NCBI GenBank assembly: GCA_021805395.1
Contig: JAJZFJ010000117.1
Span: 1 to 52,382 of the forward strand
DNA: 52,382 nt
From: a bacterium
GTDB taxonomy: Bacteria > Armatimonadota > Chthonomonadetes > Chthonomonadales > Chthonomonadaceae
Direction: 5' to 3'
In this document: piece after piece, positions 1 to 8,500 of the stretch
Layout of the letters: each line of letters opens with the position of its first letter
Numbering within the stretch: position 1 is the stretch's first letter
Notes under the pieces: generated by a model
What the model saw: only the letters and a program-made list of their open reading frames with translations
What the model was told of the DNA's origin: nothing
Databases searched by the model: none
Translations under genes and position numbers: made by a program

Positions 1-666
1 GGTGCAGTAGAGATTATCCAGCGATCATCAGATATTAAGCCGGTGATACGAGAGGTGGAAGAGCCTGAAAGCCCTGCAGTCAACAGGCAGAACCCTCGAT
101 CTCGCAACACCGGCGAAATGGGACACAGCTTGCAGTTCGACAGCGAGATGACGCGCAGCTCACAGCCCTCCGCATCTACCAAGCCTCTTCCTTCAACCGT
201 ACGCATATTTCCTTATGGAGTGAGCAGAAGCAGGTTAGACAGAGCAATCGCTGAAATGCACGTCTCCGCATATGTTGCAAGAGATGTGAATGATGCCGAT
301 GCTGTGCTTGCACTAAAGGCAAGCTACAGAAGGGAACCGGGCAAGATGCGGGAAGCGGCACAAAGAAGGCTTCCTATTTACGTGGTGAAAAGCAATACCT
401 ACTCACAGATTGCCGGGATAGTTCGTGAGATCTTTCGCTTAGGGCCAGGACCGGATGAGCCTGTGGAGGATACAGAGGAAGCACTGATGGAGGCTCAGGA
501 AGCCATAGATCATGTGCGTGAAACAAACGAAGCAATTGAGCTGGCTCCCGCGAACTCTTTTGTGAGGCGGCTACAGCATCAGTTGATAGATCGCTACCAG
601 TTAGTTTCCGAGAGTATCGGAGTTGAGCCAAAACGACGTGTGCGCATTCTGCCAGAGCAGAAATGA
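1..666 (+). CDS. R3H-domain nucleic-acid-binding protein (5' truncated)
   Basis: The reading frame is open from the first base, so the window starts inside this gene and only the C-terminal ~221 codons are seen. The visible part has a variable linker, then an alpha/beta segment (residues with ALKASYRREP and the PIYVVKSNT strand), and ends in an R3H-type helix with RRLQH (R-x3-H), followed by the terminal pattern PKRRVRILP. That ending is typical of the bacterial/plastid Ycf45-like AAA ATPases with an R3H tail, which bind single-stranded nucleic acid; the ATPase part would lie upstream of the window. Its stop overlaps the tmk start (ATGA), so the two are probably cotranslated. The precise substrate is unknown. 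Confidence 0.75.
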   Translation, partial: GAVEIIQRSSDIKPVIREVEEPESPAVNRQNPRSRNTGEMGHSLQFDSEMTRSSQPSASTKPLPSTVRIFPYGVSRSRLDRAIAEMHVSAYVARDVNDADAVLALKASYRREPGKMREAAQRRLPIYVVKSNTYSQIAGIVREIFRLGPGPDEPVEDTEEALMEAQEAIDHVRETNEAIELAPANSFVRRLQHQLIDRYQLVSESIGVEPKRRVRILPEQK

Positions 667-1298
667 GTTCTCATAAACGAAAACCACTGTTCATCTCGTT
701 TGAAGGAGTGGATGGTGCTGGCAAGTCTACTCAGGTCAAACTACTTAAAACAGCGCTGGAAAACCTTGGGAATACGGTGTGTATAACCAGAGAGCCAGGT
801 GGAGACAGAGTAGGTGAAACGGTACGATCCCTCCTGCTTCATGAGGAGATGTACCTGCATACCGAATTGCTGCTGTTTCTTGCAGCCAGAGCTCAAAATA
901 CCGAAATGGTAATTCGCCCTGCATTAGTGCGGGGCGAATTTGTGATTAGTGACAGGTATATAGATTCCAGCGTTGCCTATCAGGGTTATGCTAGAGGGCT
1001 AGATCCATCGGTTGTTGAGGCCATGAACCGCTTCGCAACAAACTCTCTACTGCCAGATATAACAATCCTGCTGGATGTGGATCCTGAGATTGGACTAAAT
1101 AGACAGCAGGCGAGAAACCGTATGGAAGAAGAGGGAATTCAGTTCTTGGCTAAGGCAAGAGAGGGATTTTTAGCCATCGCATCGAAATATCCCAGTAGAA
1201 TAAGAATAATAAATGCACTTAATCAGCCTGAATCGGTGCACGAAGAGATATTTGCACTCATTTCAGGTTATATTAAGGAACAGAAAGAATTTAACTGA
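663..1298 (+). CDS. tmk: Thymidylate kinase (dTMP kinase)
   Basis: Cytosolic enzyme phosphorylating dTMP to dTDP with ATP for DNA synthesis. The 211-aa product has the P-loop FEGVDGAGKST near residue 13, the TREPGG dTMP-binding motif near residue 43, the DRYIDSS catalytic/substrate motif near residue 98 and a LID-like region (RNRMEEEG) near residue 155; length is normal for the family. The ATG overlaps the upstream stop by four bases. The downstream gene is a DarA-like protein, the same tmk-darA order known in Firmicutes, although holB does not follow here. Confidence 0.97.
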   Translation: MSSHKRKPLFISFEGVDGAGKSTQVKLLKTALENLGNTVCITREPGGDRVGETVRSLLLHEEMYLHTELLLFLAARAQNTEMVIRPALVRGEFVISDRYIDSSVAYQGYARGLDPSVVEAMNRFATNSLLPDITILLDVDPEIGLNRQQARNRMEEEGIQFLAKAREGFLAIASKYPSRIRIINALNQPESVHEEIFALISGYIKEQKEFN

Positions 1299-1314
1299 AG
1301 AAAAGAGGAAGCGC

Positions 1315-1644
1315 ATGAAACTGGTAGTCACGGTTGTTCATGACCGAGATAACAACAAAATTACAGAAGCACTGTTGCGAAATGGATTTAAGTTTACCAA
1401 ACTTCCAAGCACCGGCGGGTTTTTGAGAGAGGGAAATGTAACTTTTCTGATTGGAGTGGAAGGGGACGATTCCTCCAAAGTGATTCAGGTAATCAGCGAT
1501 AGCTGCAAAACACGTGAGCAGTTTGTGAATGTATTACCACCTGATGCAGCACCAATTGGGTCCTTCATGCCGAGCCCTGTGAAAGTACTGGTTGGAGGTG
1601 CTGTCTGTTTTGTACTTGACGTTGAAAGGTTTGAAAAATTTTAA
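1315..1644 (+). CDS. darA: Cyclic-di-AMP receptor, PII-like (DarA/PstA family)
   Basis: A 109-aa PII-like protein (DUF970 family) expected to trimerise and bind cyclic di-AMP. It begins MKLVVTVVHDRD and carries the family-typical segments LPSTGGFLREGN near residue 32 and a C-terminal PSPVKVLVGGAVCFV strand near residue 90. The ATG at 1315 has a GAGGAAG-type ribosome-binding site; longer starts further upstream lie inside tmk and are unlikely. It sits directly after tmk, as in Bacillus (yaaQ). No c-di-AMP cyclase is in the window, so use of this messenger by the organism is inferred. The effector of the family is not well defined. Confidence 0.9.
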   Translation: MKLVVTVVHDRDNNKITEALLRNGFKFTKLPSTGGFLREGNVTFLIGVEGDDSSKVIQVISDSCKTREQFVNVLPPDAAPIGSFMPSPVKVLVGGAVCFVLDVERFEKF

Positions 1645-1646
1645 TT

Positions 1647-2111
1647 ATGAGAGAATTAGACTTCTTAGCTCTTCATACCGAGAGAATAGCAAAATCGATG
1701 GCGGAATTCCTGAGCAGCACTGCTCCTGATAGATTGACATGGAATCCGGTTTCCGAATCTGGCGATCAGATACGCAGTGTGTTGCAAATTACTGCTGAAT
1801 GTGTACGTGTGAATGATCAGTTTGCCGCTATCATTCGTGGAGAACAGTTTTCCGGTGAAGATCCCATATTTGAGGATGCTGCATGTGCATCCAGTGAGCT
1901 GGAAAGAAGTGCCAAAAATTTAGCAGATACTCTTAGGGCAGCACCTGAGACAGTGATTGATACCGTTTTTCAAACACATCGTGGGCCATTTGCTGGGAAC
2001 AATCTTGTAATTGCTGCATACCGTAATATGGCATATCATTGTGGTCAAATTAATATGATTCAGTCTTTGAGCGGAGATTCAATGTTTCATGCGCCAGCTA
2101 ACTGGCGTTAA
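1647..2111 (+). CDS. DinB-like four-helix protein
   Basis: A 154-aa protein resembling the DinB/YfiT fold: predominantly helical, with a late MAYHCGQINMIQ segment that matches the family's C-terminal H-x2-GQI metal-site helix, and HRGPFAGNN before it. The first histidine usually found in helix 2 is not evident (that region reads ITAECVRVNDQF), so the metal site may be incomplete. The start lies two bases after the darA stop, so it is in the same transcript. DinB-like proteins include thiol S-transferases and damage-induced proteins; the substrate here cannot be told from sequence. Confidence 0.7.
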   Translation: MRELDFLALHTERIAKSMAEFLSSTAPDRLTWNPVSESGDQIRSVLQITAECVRVNDQFAAIIRGEQFSGEDPIFEDAACASSELERSAKNLADTLRAAPETVIDTVFQTHRGPFAGNNLVIAAYRNMAYHCGQINMIQSLSGDSMFHAPANWR

Positions 2112-2129
2112 CTTAGAAAGGAATGCAGT

Positions 2130-2495
2130 TTGAGAAACTGGATTATTCGTTTGCTTGTTAGTGCAATTGCTCTTTCAATGGTCACTCTATTGGACCATGG
2201 TATTAAAATTACTACTCATGGAACTGCTGCTGCTACTACAGTAATTACAGTTGTGATTGTTCTGGCATTAGCCAACTCTATAATCCGGCCAATTGTTATG
2301 TTTTTTGCATGGCCGGTTAACTGCCTGACATTTGGGTTGTTCGGATTTGCTCTTAATATCGGTCTCTTCTGGCTTGCTGGATCTGTAGTACCTGGATTTA
2401 AGGTTATTGGGCCTTGGAATGCTATGATAGGATTTCTTGTGATGGGTTTGATTGGGTCTGTTTTGAACTTCTTTCTGGCTGACGGGAAGAAGTAG
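2130..2495 (+). CDS. Phage holin family 4-type small membrane protein
   Basis: A 121-aa integral membrane protein of the family named 'phage holin family 4' (PF04020-like), which is widespread in chromosomes and rarely a true holin. Four hydrophobic segments are visible (about residues 5-22, 33-53, 60-85 and 95-117), with the typical ANSIIRPIV and CLTFGLFGFALN motifs in the middle. The start is TTG at 2130 preceded by GAAAGGA at good spacing. It closes the tmk-darA operon. There is no endolysin or phage gene nearby, so a lytic role is not supported; its function is unknown. Confidence 0.8.
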   Translation: MRNWIIRLLVSAIALSMVTLLDHGIKITTHGTAAATTVITVVIVLALANSIIRPIVMFFAWPVNCLTFGLFGFALNIGLFWLAGSVVPGFKVIGPWNAMIGFLVMGLIGSVLNFFLADGKK

Positions 2496-3433
2496 ACAAA
2501 GTACCCGTAGGGTTATTCCCTCAATACATTTTATATATCAAAAAAATGATCTTTACCTTGCGAATCAGTAATAATTTTCATTCGGAACCAACCTGCTGAT
2601 GATGCTGTGGCTGACGTTATCACATATGTAAGTTATTGTATCCCAGTGGTTTACTTAATTTGGATGTTACAGCCAATTGCCAAAATCTCTCAAATTAAGA
2701 GGTTGCTATACGCAAAAAATATTATTCTAATATCCCTTTGACATCGATGGTCCTTCCTCAAATTATCCTTAGATGGCTTCTACGAGTCTATTCAGCAATC
2801 TGGAAACTATCCTGCTCTTGAGCAAGTTTTCTCAACATTTTCCATCTGACTATGCATTACAAACGAATATATGTCAGCTGAATATGTCAAGATTAGAATG
2901 AGTTGTCCAGAGTAATACAATGCCAGCAAACGGAGTAATAGATGGCAGGAACTTTACGCACTACATTTCTGTTTAATGGTTGTTGCTTAATATGTGTTGG
3001 ACAATTATATATTATTACCATGCGTGCTGAGCACAAGTTCTATAATGCTCACGTTTAGGTGAACATTCCAGCCTCGCCACAAAACTGGTAAAGGAATCAA
3101 GATGCACTGTCACATGTGCGCAGTATTATTTATTTGAAGTCCATCGCAGTTTGAACAATGTTGTATGAATTAATTGAAACAGCTTCCTAGGTATAGCAAT
3201 CTCTAGCAAAATACGGTATTGATACCAGCTTATTGTTGTTACGTGTTTAAGAGCAGTATCATTGTAAATTTCTATTCAATAATTATAGTATAATATTTTT
3301 GATGCTTAGGTAGGTTAAATATGCATTTGCTTGCATATTTGCTTGAGCGGTCTAAACTGATGTAGTACGCATAGTATTTGATTAGATCGCCTGCATCATT
3401 TAGCCCTATTCTCTTTCTGTGAAAGGTTTTCTA
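2496..3433. other. Gene-free intergenic region, ~0.94 kb
   Basis: AT-rich stretch between the holin-like gene and the choice-of-anchor A gene. No open frame with a ribosome-binding site, no tRNA-like fold and no clear repeat was found. A TATAAT at 3289-3294 is the best -10 candidate, but the closest -35-like hexamer (TTGTAA at 3262) lies 21 bases upstream, so the promoter call is weak. A short AGGG/CCCT hairpin just after 2505 is too weak to call a terminator. Confidence 0.5.
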
Positions 3434-4423
3434 ATGCTTAGACAAAATCTCTCTATTGCTGCAGCGATAGCATGCTTAGGTGCGTGCACACTGCCAGCAT
3501 CTGCTAATGGTCTTGGTGCTGCTAGCAGCTTCAATGTTTGGGTCCTGGGGAATGCAACCACTAATGGTGGTGAGTCTGAAGGTGCAGTGGCTGTAGGTGG
3601 AAACTGGAATCTCCAAAATAACTGGAATTCAGTTATCCATAATATTCCTGGTGTTGTTCCTGGTGATGACCACATTGGAAGCTACATTCAGGGAAACCTG
3701 AGTGGTGGCGGCAGAATGCAGCTGGAAGACGGTACAGACCTGTATGTGGGTAGTACGGTCGATTCCTCCAACCAGTTCAATTACAACAGTGGTACTTTTG
3801 GTACAGGCAAACTTCTTACAGGAAACAATCCTGTGGCTGATAACATTGTCTCTCAATCTGCCAAATATCTAACCAACCTCTCTGGAACGTTAGCCGGGTA
3901 TGCAGGTACTTCAGTTGATACCAGTAACCAGAATGGGTGGACACTGGATGCTAGCACGGCTAACACCTATAGCACAGGAAGTGGAAAAAGTTTGGTAGTT
4001 TTTGACGTGGCTGCATCTGCTCTGAGTGATAATGCCATTATTGCATTGAATAACGTCACTAGTAACGACTCCATTCTGGTGAATGTTACAGGTAGTCTGA
4101 ATGGTATTCAGTGGAATGCCGATGCTCAGAATTCGTCGAGTATTGCAAATCAGATACTCTGGAACTATACTGGATCTGACTCTTTCAGCATCAACAGAAT
4201 ATTTGATGGCTCACTGCTCGCACCAAATGCCACAGTAACGCAGAGTGCAGATGTGAATGGTACACTGATTGCTGGTAACTGGAACAATACAGGAGTAGAG
4301 GATCATTCCTACAACTTCACCGGAAACCTGCCTTCACCACCTCCGGTTCCTGAAGCAAGCTCAGTGCTTGGCTTGGCAGGTATGCTCGCAATTGGCGGAC
4401 TGAGTGTACGTCGCCGACGCTAA
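3434..4423 (+). CDS. Choice-of-anchor A domain surface protein with PEP-CTERM-like tail
   Basis: A 329-aa exported protein. Residues ~1-26 form a signal peptide ending PASANG. The mature part is a choice-of-anchor A domain (collagen-binding-like adhesin fold): SSFNVWVLGNAT, SEGAVAVGGNWN near the start, and NRIFDGSLLAPNATV plus GTLIAGNWN near the end are its conserved strands. The C-terminus reads VPEASSVLGLAGMLAIGG followed by RRRR: a VPE motif, hydrophobic helix and basic tail, a PEP-CTERM-type sorting signal, implying exosortase processing. ATG 3434 is preferred over an in-frame GTG at 3419 because AAAGG lies seven bases before the ATG. The gene is monocistronic; the ligand is unknown. Confidence 0.85.
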   Translation: MLRQNLSIAAAIACLGACTLPASANGLGAASSFNVWVLGNATTNGGESEGAVAVGGNWNLQNNWNSVIHNIPGVVPGDDHIGSYIQGNLSGGGRMQLEDGTDLYVGSTVDSSNQFNYNSGTFGTGKLLTGNNPVADNIVSQSAKYLTNLSGTLAGYAGTSVDTSNQNGWTLDASTANTYSTGSGKSLVVFDVAASALSDNAIIALNNVTSNDSILVNVTGSLNGIQWNADAQNSSSIANQILWNYTGSDSFSINRIFDGSLLAPNATVTQSADVNGTLIAGNWNNTGVEDHSYNFTGNLPSPPPVPEASSVLGLAGMLAIGGLSVRRRR

Positions 4424-4467
4424 GTTCATACCTGGTTTGAAATACAATAAAAACCTTTGCGGCCCTC

Positions 4468-4508
4468 GCCGCCCACTCTCCGGATTTGGAGTGGGCGGCA
4501 TCTTTTTT
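4468..4508. terminator. Rho-independent terminator between convergent genes
   Basis: Perfect 11-bp GC-rich stem, GCCGCCCACTC (4468-4478) with GAGTGGGCGGC (4489-4499), loop of 10, followed on the plus strand by TCTTTTTT. It ends the choice-of-anchor A gene; the convergent SDR gene stops at 4508, so the hairpin probably serves both directions. Confidence 0.9.
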
Positions 4509-5263
4509 CAAGTAGATAGCCATGATCCACCAGCAACAGGGATTGTTATACCTGTGAGGTAATCAGCATCCTGAGAAGCAAGAAATAGTGCGACTCCAGC
4601 TACATCCTCCACAGATGCAATTCGTCCCAGGGGAATGGAGGCAAGTATCTCTGCTTCCTGTGCAGCAACTGCCTCTCGGGCCATTGCCGTTTCCACCCAT
4701 CCAGGTGCAATACAGTATGCAAGAATGTTATTGTGAGCTTCAGCCCTGGCAAGACAGCGTGTGAGATTCACCATGCCCGCCTTGCTGACTGCGTAAGCGG
4801 GGGCTGTAGTTTCAGCGCGAAATGCAGAGCGTGATGCTATATTGATCACTTTCCCTCCTCCATGTTCACGCATACCATGTATTACCGCCCATGTTGCATG
4901 CACAGCACTCATCAAATTCGTATCGAGTACTTGCTCCCAACCCGCTTTCCAATGCTCAAACGATGTCGTATTGAAAGGAGTGTCCCTGTAGATTCCGGCG
5001 TTATTGACAAGTACATCTATTCTGTTTGTCTGCGTGAGCGTATCTTCTACAAGTTGCAGTACATCCTCAGATCTTGAAACATCTGCCGGCATAAGCAATG
5101 GCTCTATGCAGCCCTCGGAAATCAAATCTCTACGAATCTCACCAGCCTCTTTTTCGCCAGTTAGAAACTGAATAACCACCTGCATTCCCGCTCTGGCATA
5201 CCTCTTTGCGATGGCTGCACCAATTCCGCGTGATGCACCAGTGATGAGAGCTACTTTAGCCAT
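4508..5263 (-). CDS. SDR-family oxidoreductase (FabG-like)
   Basis: A 251-aa classical short-chain dehydrogenase/reductase. The Rossmann cofactor motif TGASRGIG is near residue 8, NNAG near residue 87, a serine in INIAS near residue 140 and Y-x3-K (YAVSK) near residue 155, so the catalytic tetrad is complete. The C-terminal PVAGG segment is typical. Acidic residue after strand 2 is absent, which suggests NADP(H), but this is only an inference. It resembles FabG ketoacyl-ACP reductases and sugar/alcohol dehydrogenases alike; with no fab genes around it, the substrate is undetermined. It is divergent from the SRP RNA and related to a second SDR at 31285-32028. Confidence 0.85.
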   Translation of the reverse strand: MAKVALITGASRGIGAAIAKRYARAGMQVVIQFLTGEKEAGEIRRDLISEGCIEPLLMPADVSRSEDVLQLVEDTLTQTNRIDVLVNNAGIYRDTPFNTTSFEHWKAGWEQVLDTNLMSAVHATWAVIHGMREHGGGKVINIASRSAFRAETTAPAYAVSKAGMVNLTRCLARAEAHNNILAYCIAPGWVETAMAREAVAAQEAEILASIPLGRIASVEDVAGVALFLASQDADYLTGITIPVAGGSWLST

Positions 5264-5389
5264 GTGTTTGTATATTTCCCTTCTGTGTTTGATTGTATGA
5301 TGGTTGTGCGAAAGAACTTATGCATCATGGGGTTGCATGTACCTTTATGTTTGAAGATATTCACGTACCTATGCTTCTATCCTGATAAT

Positions 5390-5417
5390 ATGGCAATAGT
5401 GTATACTATCATATACA
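5390..5417 (+). promoter_or_regulatory. Possible promoter of the SRP RNA
   Basis: ATGGCA (5390-5395) and TATACA (5412-5417) are separated by 16 bases and lie about 7 bases before the predicted 5' end of the SRP RNA. Both boxes are imperfect matches to the sigma-70 consensus; the call rests mainly on position. Confidence 0.35.
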
Positions 5418-5423
5418 GGGTAT

Positions 5424-5529
5424 TGAGAGCTGGGCCGATTACATAGGTTGGCAGACGAATCAGTGTCAGGACCGGAAGGTAGCAGCCTTAAGTTTAGCTC
5501 GCCGAGTCTGGTCGTCTACCCGGCTCTCA
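5424..5529 (+). ncRNA. ffs: Signal recognition particle RNA, small bacterial (4.5S) type
   Basis: About 105 nt. The apical domain has the conserved GTCAGGACCGGAAGGTAGCA segment (from 5465), containing the GGAA tetraloop and the Ffh-binding asymmetric bulge. The ends close in a perfect helix: GAGAGCTGGG (5425-5434) pairs with CCCGGCTCTC (5519-5528) with one T-G wobble. There is no room for an Alu domain. It directs cotranslational protein targeting with Ffh. It lies immediately upstream of dnaX, the ffs-dnaX-ybaB-recR order conserved in many bacteria, and was missed by ORF-based analysis because it is not coding. Confidence 0.95.
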
Positions 5530-5574
5530 ATGCCCTTTAGCTCTTATCCATAACAATCGCGGAAAGACGGCTCC

Positions 5575-7440
5575 ATGGCCTACGTTGCACTCTACAGGAA
5601 GTATAGATCCAGCAGTTTCGACGAGTTGATGGGGCAGGATGCAGTAACAACCACGCTCCGCAACTCCATTGCCTCAGGTCGTTTTGGTCATGCCTATCTA
5701 TTCCATGGTGCCCGTGGATGTGGCAAAACTTCAACTGCGCGTCTTCTGGCTAGAGCCTTAAACTGTGAAAATGGTCCAACTCCTAATCCTTGCGGGGAAT
5801 GTAAAATCTGCATTGCGGTGCGAAATGGCAACTGCTTAGATGTTATTGAGATGGATGCAGCCTCTGAAACAGGGATTGATGATGTGCGCGAAAAGGTAAT
5901 AGAGAACGTACAGTATGCTCCTGCTGAAGCACGCTTTAAGGTTTATATAATTGATGAAGTGCATGATCTTTCTGCCAAAGCCTTTGATGCGCTGCTTAAA
6001 ACCCTTGAAGAGCCTCCCGCTCATGTAGTATTCGTGCTCGCCACAACGGAAATGCACAAGGTTCCAATTACGATTCGTTCACGCTGCATGTGCTTTCAGT
6101 TCCGACGCGGCTCCCTTTTGGATCTATCTTCTGCCGTGCAAAAAGTAGTTACTGCTGAAGGATATACTGCAGATCCCGATGCAGTGCAGGCAATCGCTCG
6201 TGCAGCTGAGGGCTCCTGGAGGGATGCTCTTTCGATACTGGAACAGGTTTTAGCATATTCAGATGGCCACGTATCTTCAGAAACTGTAAGAAGGGCTATC
6301 GGCACTGTTGGGGATGCTGATCTGGAAGAAGCTGCTGTCATCTTTTCTACTGGCAGCATGGGAGATGCCCTTGAGCTGGCAGCACGATACGTTGAATCTG
6401 GTGTTGATATCCGACAGCTTATTGGTGCCCTGCAGGGATTTCTGAGAGATATGCTGCTGCTTTCTGCTGGAGCCAATGTTACGGCTGAAAAGGAGCTTGG
6501 CGAAGAGAGGGTGAGCAGGCTCAAGACACATGCAGCCAGATTTGAGCCAGCCATTCTGCTTCAGATGGGTATCGAATTGGCAGCTGCGGAGAAAGATGTA
6601 AGACTGAGTAACTATCACCGATGGATACTGGAAAGGACCCTGGCTCGTCTGCAATCTCTTGCTCAGGGTAAGGTGACTGGCCTCGCCACCTCTCCGTCAG
6701 TCTCGACATCCCCAGCTGCTCAGACAGTTATGCGTCCGCAAACACGTCCATCGAACTCAATAAAGCCTGTAACTCGTATTGATGTAAATGATGAGTATGC
6801 TCAGGTATTCCCTCCTGAAAGTCCTGTTACTTCTGAAGAAAATACTACACAGAGAATAGCTCAACCTCTCAATAGTGGTTCACAAGCTGGAGAAACAGAC
6901 GAACAGTCCAGATTTGCAGCGGCTGTTACCCTGGAAGTAATCCAGCGCGCATGGCCCAATATTGTGAAACTGTTTGTATCTGCCAGCCCGCGAGGCGGTC
7001 CATTTTTAAAGAAGGCACAGGTAGTGGGACTGGAAGGAAACACGGTTTTACTGGCATTTGAGCTAAAGTTTGATCTAGAACAGATTCAGGGTAAGGGAAA
7101 GCCCCTTCTTGAAAAAAAGTTGAACGAGGCTCTTCATACATCAAATTATCGCATTCAGTGTATACAGCAAGATTCATTAGAAACAAAGGCTACGGCTGTA
7201 GTTGAAGTTCCTGCACCACTATTCAATGCTCATTCTGCAATGGATGATGCGAGTAACAGTGATAACTCAGATATTGATTTGATGTCTGTAGAGAGTGGAA
7301 ACATAGAGTTTATTTCAGAATCGAATAAGGGCGTTACGGATATCGAACCTTCTTCAGTTGAGCGCGAAGAGACATCCATTTTGCAGGAGACGCTGGATAT
7401 TTTCGGCGGAGAAGTGGTTAAATCAGACCCGATTCAATAG
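5575..7440 (+). CDS. dnaX: DNA polymerase III subunits gamma/tau
   Basis: A 621-aa clamp-loader ATPase. It starts YVALYRKYRSSSFDELMGQD, has Walker A GARGCGKTS near residue 45, the zinc-binding cysteines C64, C73, C76 and C79, Walker B with IIDEVHDLS near residue 124 and the SRC sensor (RSRCMCFQF) near residue 170. Domain III follows to about residue 365; the rest is a low-complexity linker and a tau-like C-terminal domain. The ATG has GGAAAG upstream. An in-frame A AAA AAG heptamer at 7113-7119 (residues 513-515) is the classic dnaX slippery sequence and is discussed in the findings. First protein gene of the SRP RNA-dnaX-ybaB-recR block. Confidence 0.97.
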   Translation: MAYVALYRKYRSSSFDELMGQDAVTTTLRNSIASGRFGHAYLFHGARGCGKTSTARLLARALNCENGPTPNPCGECKICIAVRNGNCLDVIEMDAASETGIDDVREKVIENVQYAPAEARFKVYIIDEVHDLSAKAFDALLKTLEEPPAHVVFVLATTEMHKVPITIRSRCMCFQFRRGSLLDLSSAVQKVVTAEGYTADPDAVQAIARAAEGSWRDALSILEQVLAYSDGHVSSETVRRAIGTVGDADLEEAAVIFSTGSMGDALELAARYVESGVDIRQLIGALQGFLRDMLLLSAGANVTAEKELGEERVSRLKTHAARFEPAILLQMGIELAAAEKDVRLSNYHRWILERTLARLQSLAQGKVTGLATSPSVSTSPAAQTVMRPQTRPSNSIKPVTRIDVNDEYAQVFPPESPVTSEENTTQRIAQPLNSGSQAGETDEQSRFAAAVTLEVIQRAWPNIVKLFVSASPRGGPFLKKAQVVGLEGNTVLLAFELKFDLEQIQGKGKPLLEKKLNEALHTSNYRIQCIQQDSLETKATAVVEVPAPLFNAHSAMDDASNSDNSDIDLMSVESGNIEFISESNKGVTDIEPSSVEREETSILQETLDIFGGEVVKSDPIQ

Positions 7441-7464
7441 ACAACATTTAATGGGAGGATAACT

Positions 7465-7839
7465 ATGGCAAGATTTGGTGGACCTGGAGGCATGGGTGGG
7501 TTAGGTAATATGGGCGACATCTCGAAACTGATGAAACAGGCCCAAAAAATGCAGGAAGATGCTGAGAAGCTGCAGGCAGACCTTCCTTCAATTCGAGTGG
7601 AAGCGACTGCTGGCGGTGGGATGGTTACTGTAACTGTGAACGGATATGGTCAGCTTGTGGGCATCTCAATCAACCCATCTATTATTGACCCTAACGATGC
7701 AGAAATTCTGGAAGATCTCATTATAACTGCTTCCAAGGAGGCATCAGCAAAAGCACAGGCTATGCAGGATGCTCGCATGGAAGAGATCAGCGGGCCCTTA
7801 AAAGATATTAAGCTGCCTCCAGGGCTATTAGGCGGATAG
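7465..7839 (+). CDS. ebfC: YbaB/EbfC-family nucleoid-associated protein
   Basis: A 124-aa DNA-binding dimer. After a Gly/Met-rich head (GGPGGMGGLGNMG) it shows the family's signature: LMKQAQKMQEDAEKLQ helix, VEATAGGGMVTVTVNG strands, and DPNDAEILEDLIITA near residue 78. The protein coats or bends DNA and is often linked to RecR-dependent recombination repair. SD GGGAGG precedes the ATG. It sits between dnaX and recR, with seven bases to recR, and is certainly cotranscribed with it. Confidence 0.95.
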   Translation: MARFGGPGGMGGLGNMGDISKLMKQAQKMQEDAEKLQADLPSIRVEATAGGGMVTVTVNGYGQLVGISINPSIIDPNDAEILEDLIITASKEASAKAQAMQDARMEEISGPLKDIKLPPGLLGG

Positions 7840-7846
7840 TCGAACG

Positions 7847-8440
7847 ATGCACTTTGCAAAGCCTCTGGCTCGTCTCGTATCAGAACTGGAGCGGCTTCCA
7901 GGTATTGGGCCAAAATCTGCCCAGCGAATGGCTTTTCATATTCTACGGCAGCCAAGAGAAGAGGCGGCACAACTGGCCAATGCCATACTTCAGGTGAAAG
8001 AGTCCATTCGTCTCTGTCCAGAATGTTCAAACTTCACGGATCAGGAGATTTGTGAAGTTTGTTCTGATACCCGTCGCGACAGGGCAATTATGTGTGTGGT
8101 TGCAGAAACCCGTGACCTAATTGCAATGGAAAAGACTGGTGAGTATAAAGGGATCTACCATGTGCTGCAGGGACTTCTCTCGCCTATGGACAACATTACT
8201 CCTGATATGTTGAAAATTAGAGAGCTTTTTCCGCGTATTATGAACGGCGTCAATGAGGTGATCCTGGCATTGAATCCTACAACCGAAGGGCAGACAACCA
8301 CATTTTATCTGGCTAGCAGACTGAAGCCTCTCGGCGTGAAAGTATCTCAAATTGCCCATGGTTTACCCGCAGGTGGAGATCTCGAATATGCAGATCAAGC
8401 CACTCTAATCTCAGCTCTGGAATGGCGTAGGGAGATTTAG
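7847..8440 (+). CDS. recR: Recombination mediator protein RecR
   Basis: A 197-aa recombinational-repair protein acting with RecO (and RecF) to load RecA on gapped DNA. The N-terminal helix-hairpin-helix is seen in RLPGIGPKSAQRMAFH, the zinc finger in CPECSNFTDQEICEVC near residues 57-72, and the Toprim domain in CVVAETRDLIAMEKTG with LALNPTTEGQTT near residue 145. C-terminal IAHGLPAGGDLEYAD is the Walker-B-like RecR motif. Last gene of the dnaX operon. Confidence 0.97.
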   Translation: MHFAKPLARLVSELERLPGIGPKSAQRMAFHILRQPREEAAQLANAILQVKESIRLCPECSNFTDQEICEVCSDTRRDRAIMCVVAETRDLIAMEKTGEYKGIYHVLQGLLSPMDNITPDMLKIRELFPRIMNGVNEVILALNPTTEGQTTTFYLASRLKPLGVKVSQIAHGLPAGGDLEYADQATLISALEWRREI

Positions 8441-8500
8441 AACTTTCGAGTTCGTAGCAATATATATAACCATACAATCTGAGGGATCGAAAGTTTTTCT
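8441..8500 (+). terminator. Possible terminator after recR
   Basis: AACTTTCGA (8441-8449) pairs with TCGAAAGTT (8487-8495), directly after the recR stop, followed by TTTCTT. The 37-base loop is unusually long, so this may be weak. Confidence 0.4.

Noticed and set aside
2130-2495. True phage holin / prophage remnant
   Set aside because: The family name is misleading: no lysin, integrase, capsid or tail gene is near, and the gene sits in a housekeeping operon.
6096-6554. 152-codon minus-strand open frame opposite dnaX
   Set aside because: Antisense to the conserved DnaX domain III; serine/alanine-rich composition is typical of a shadow frame.
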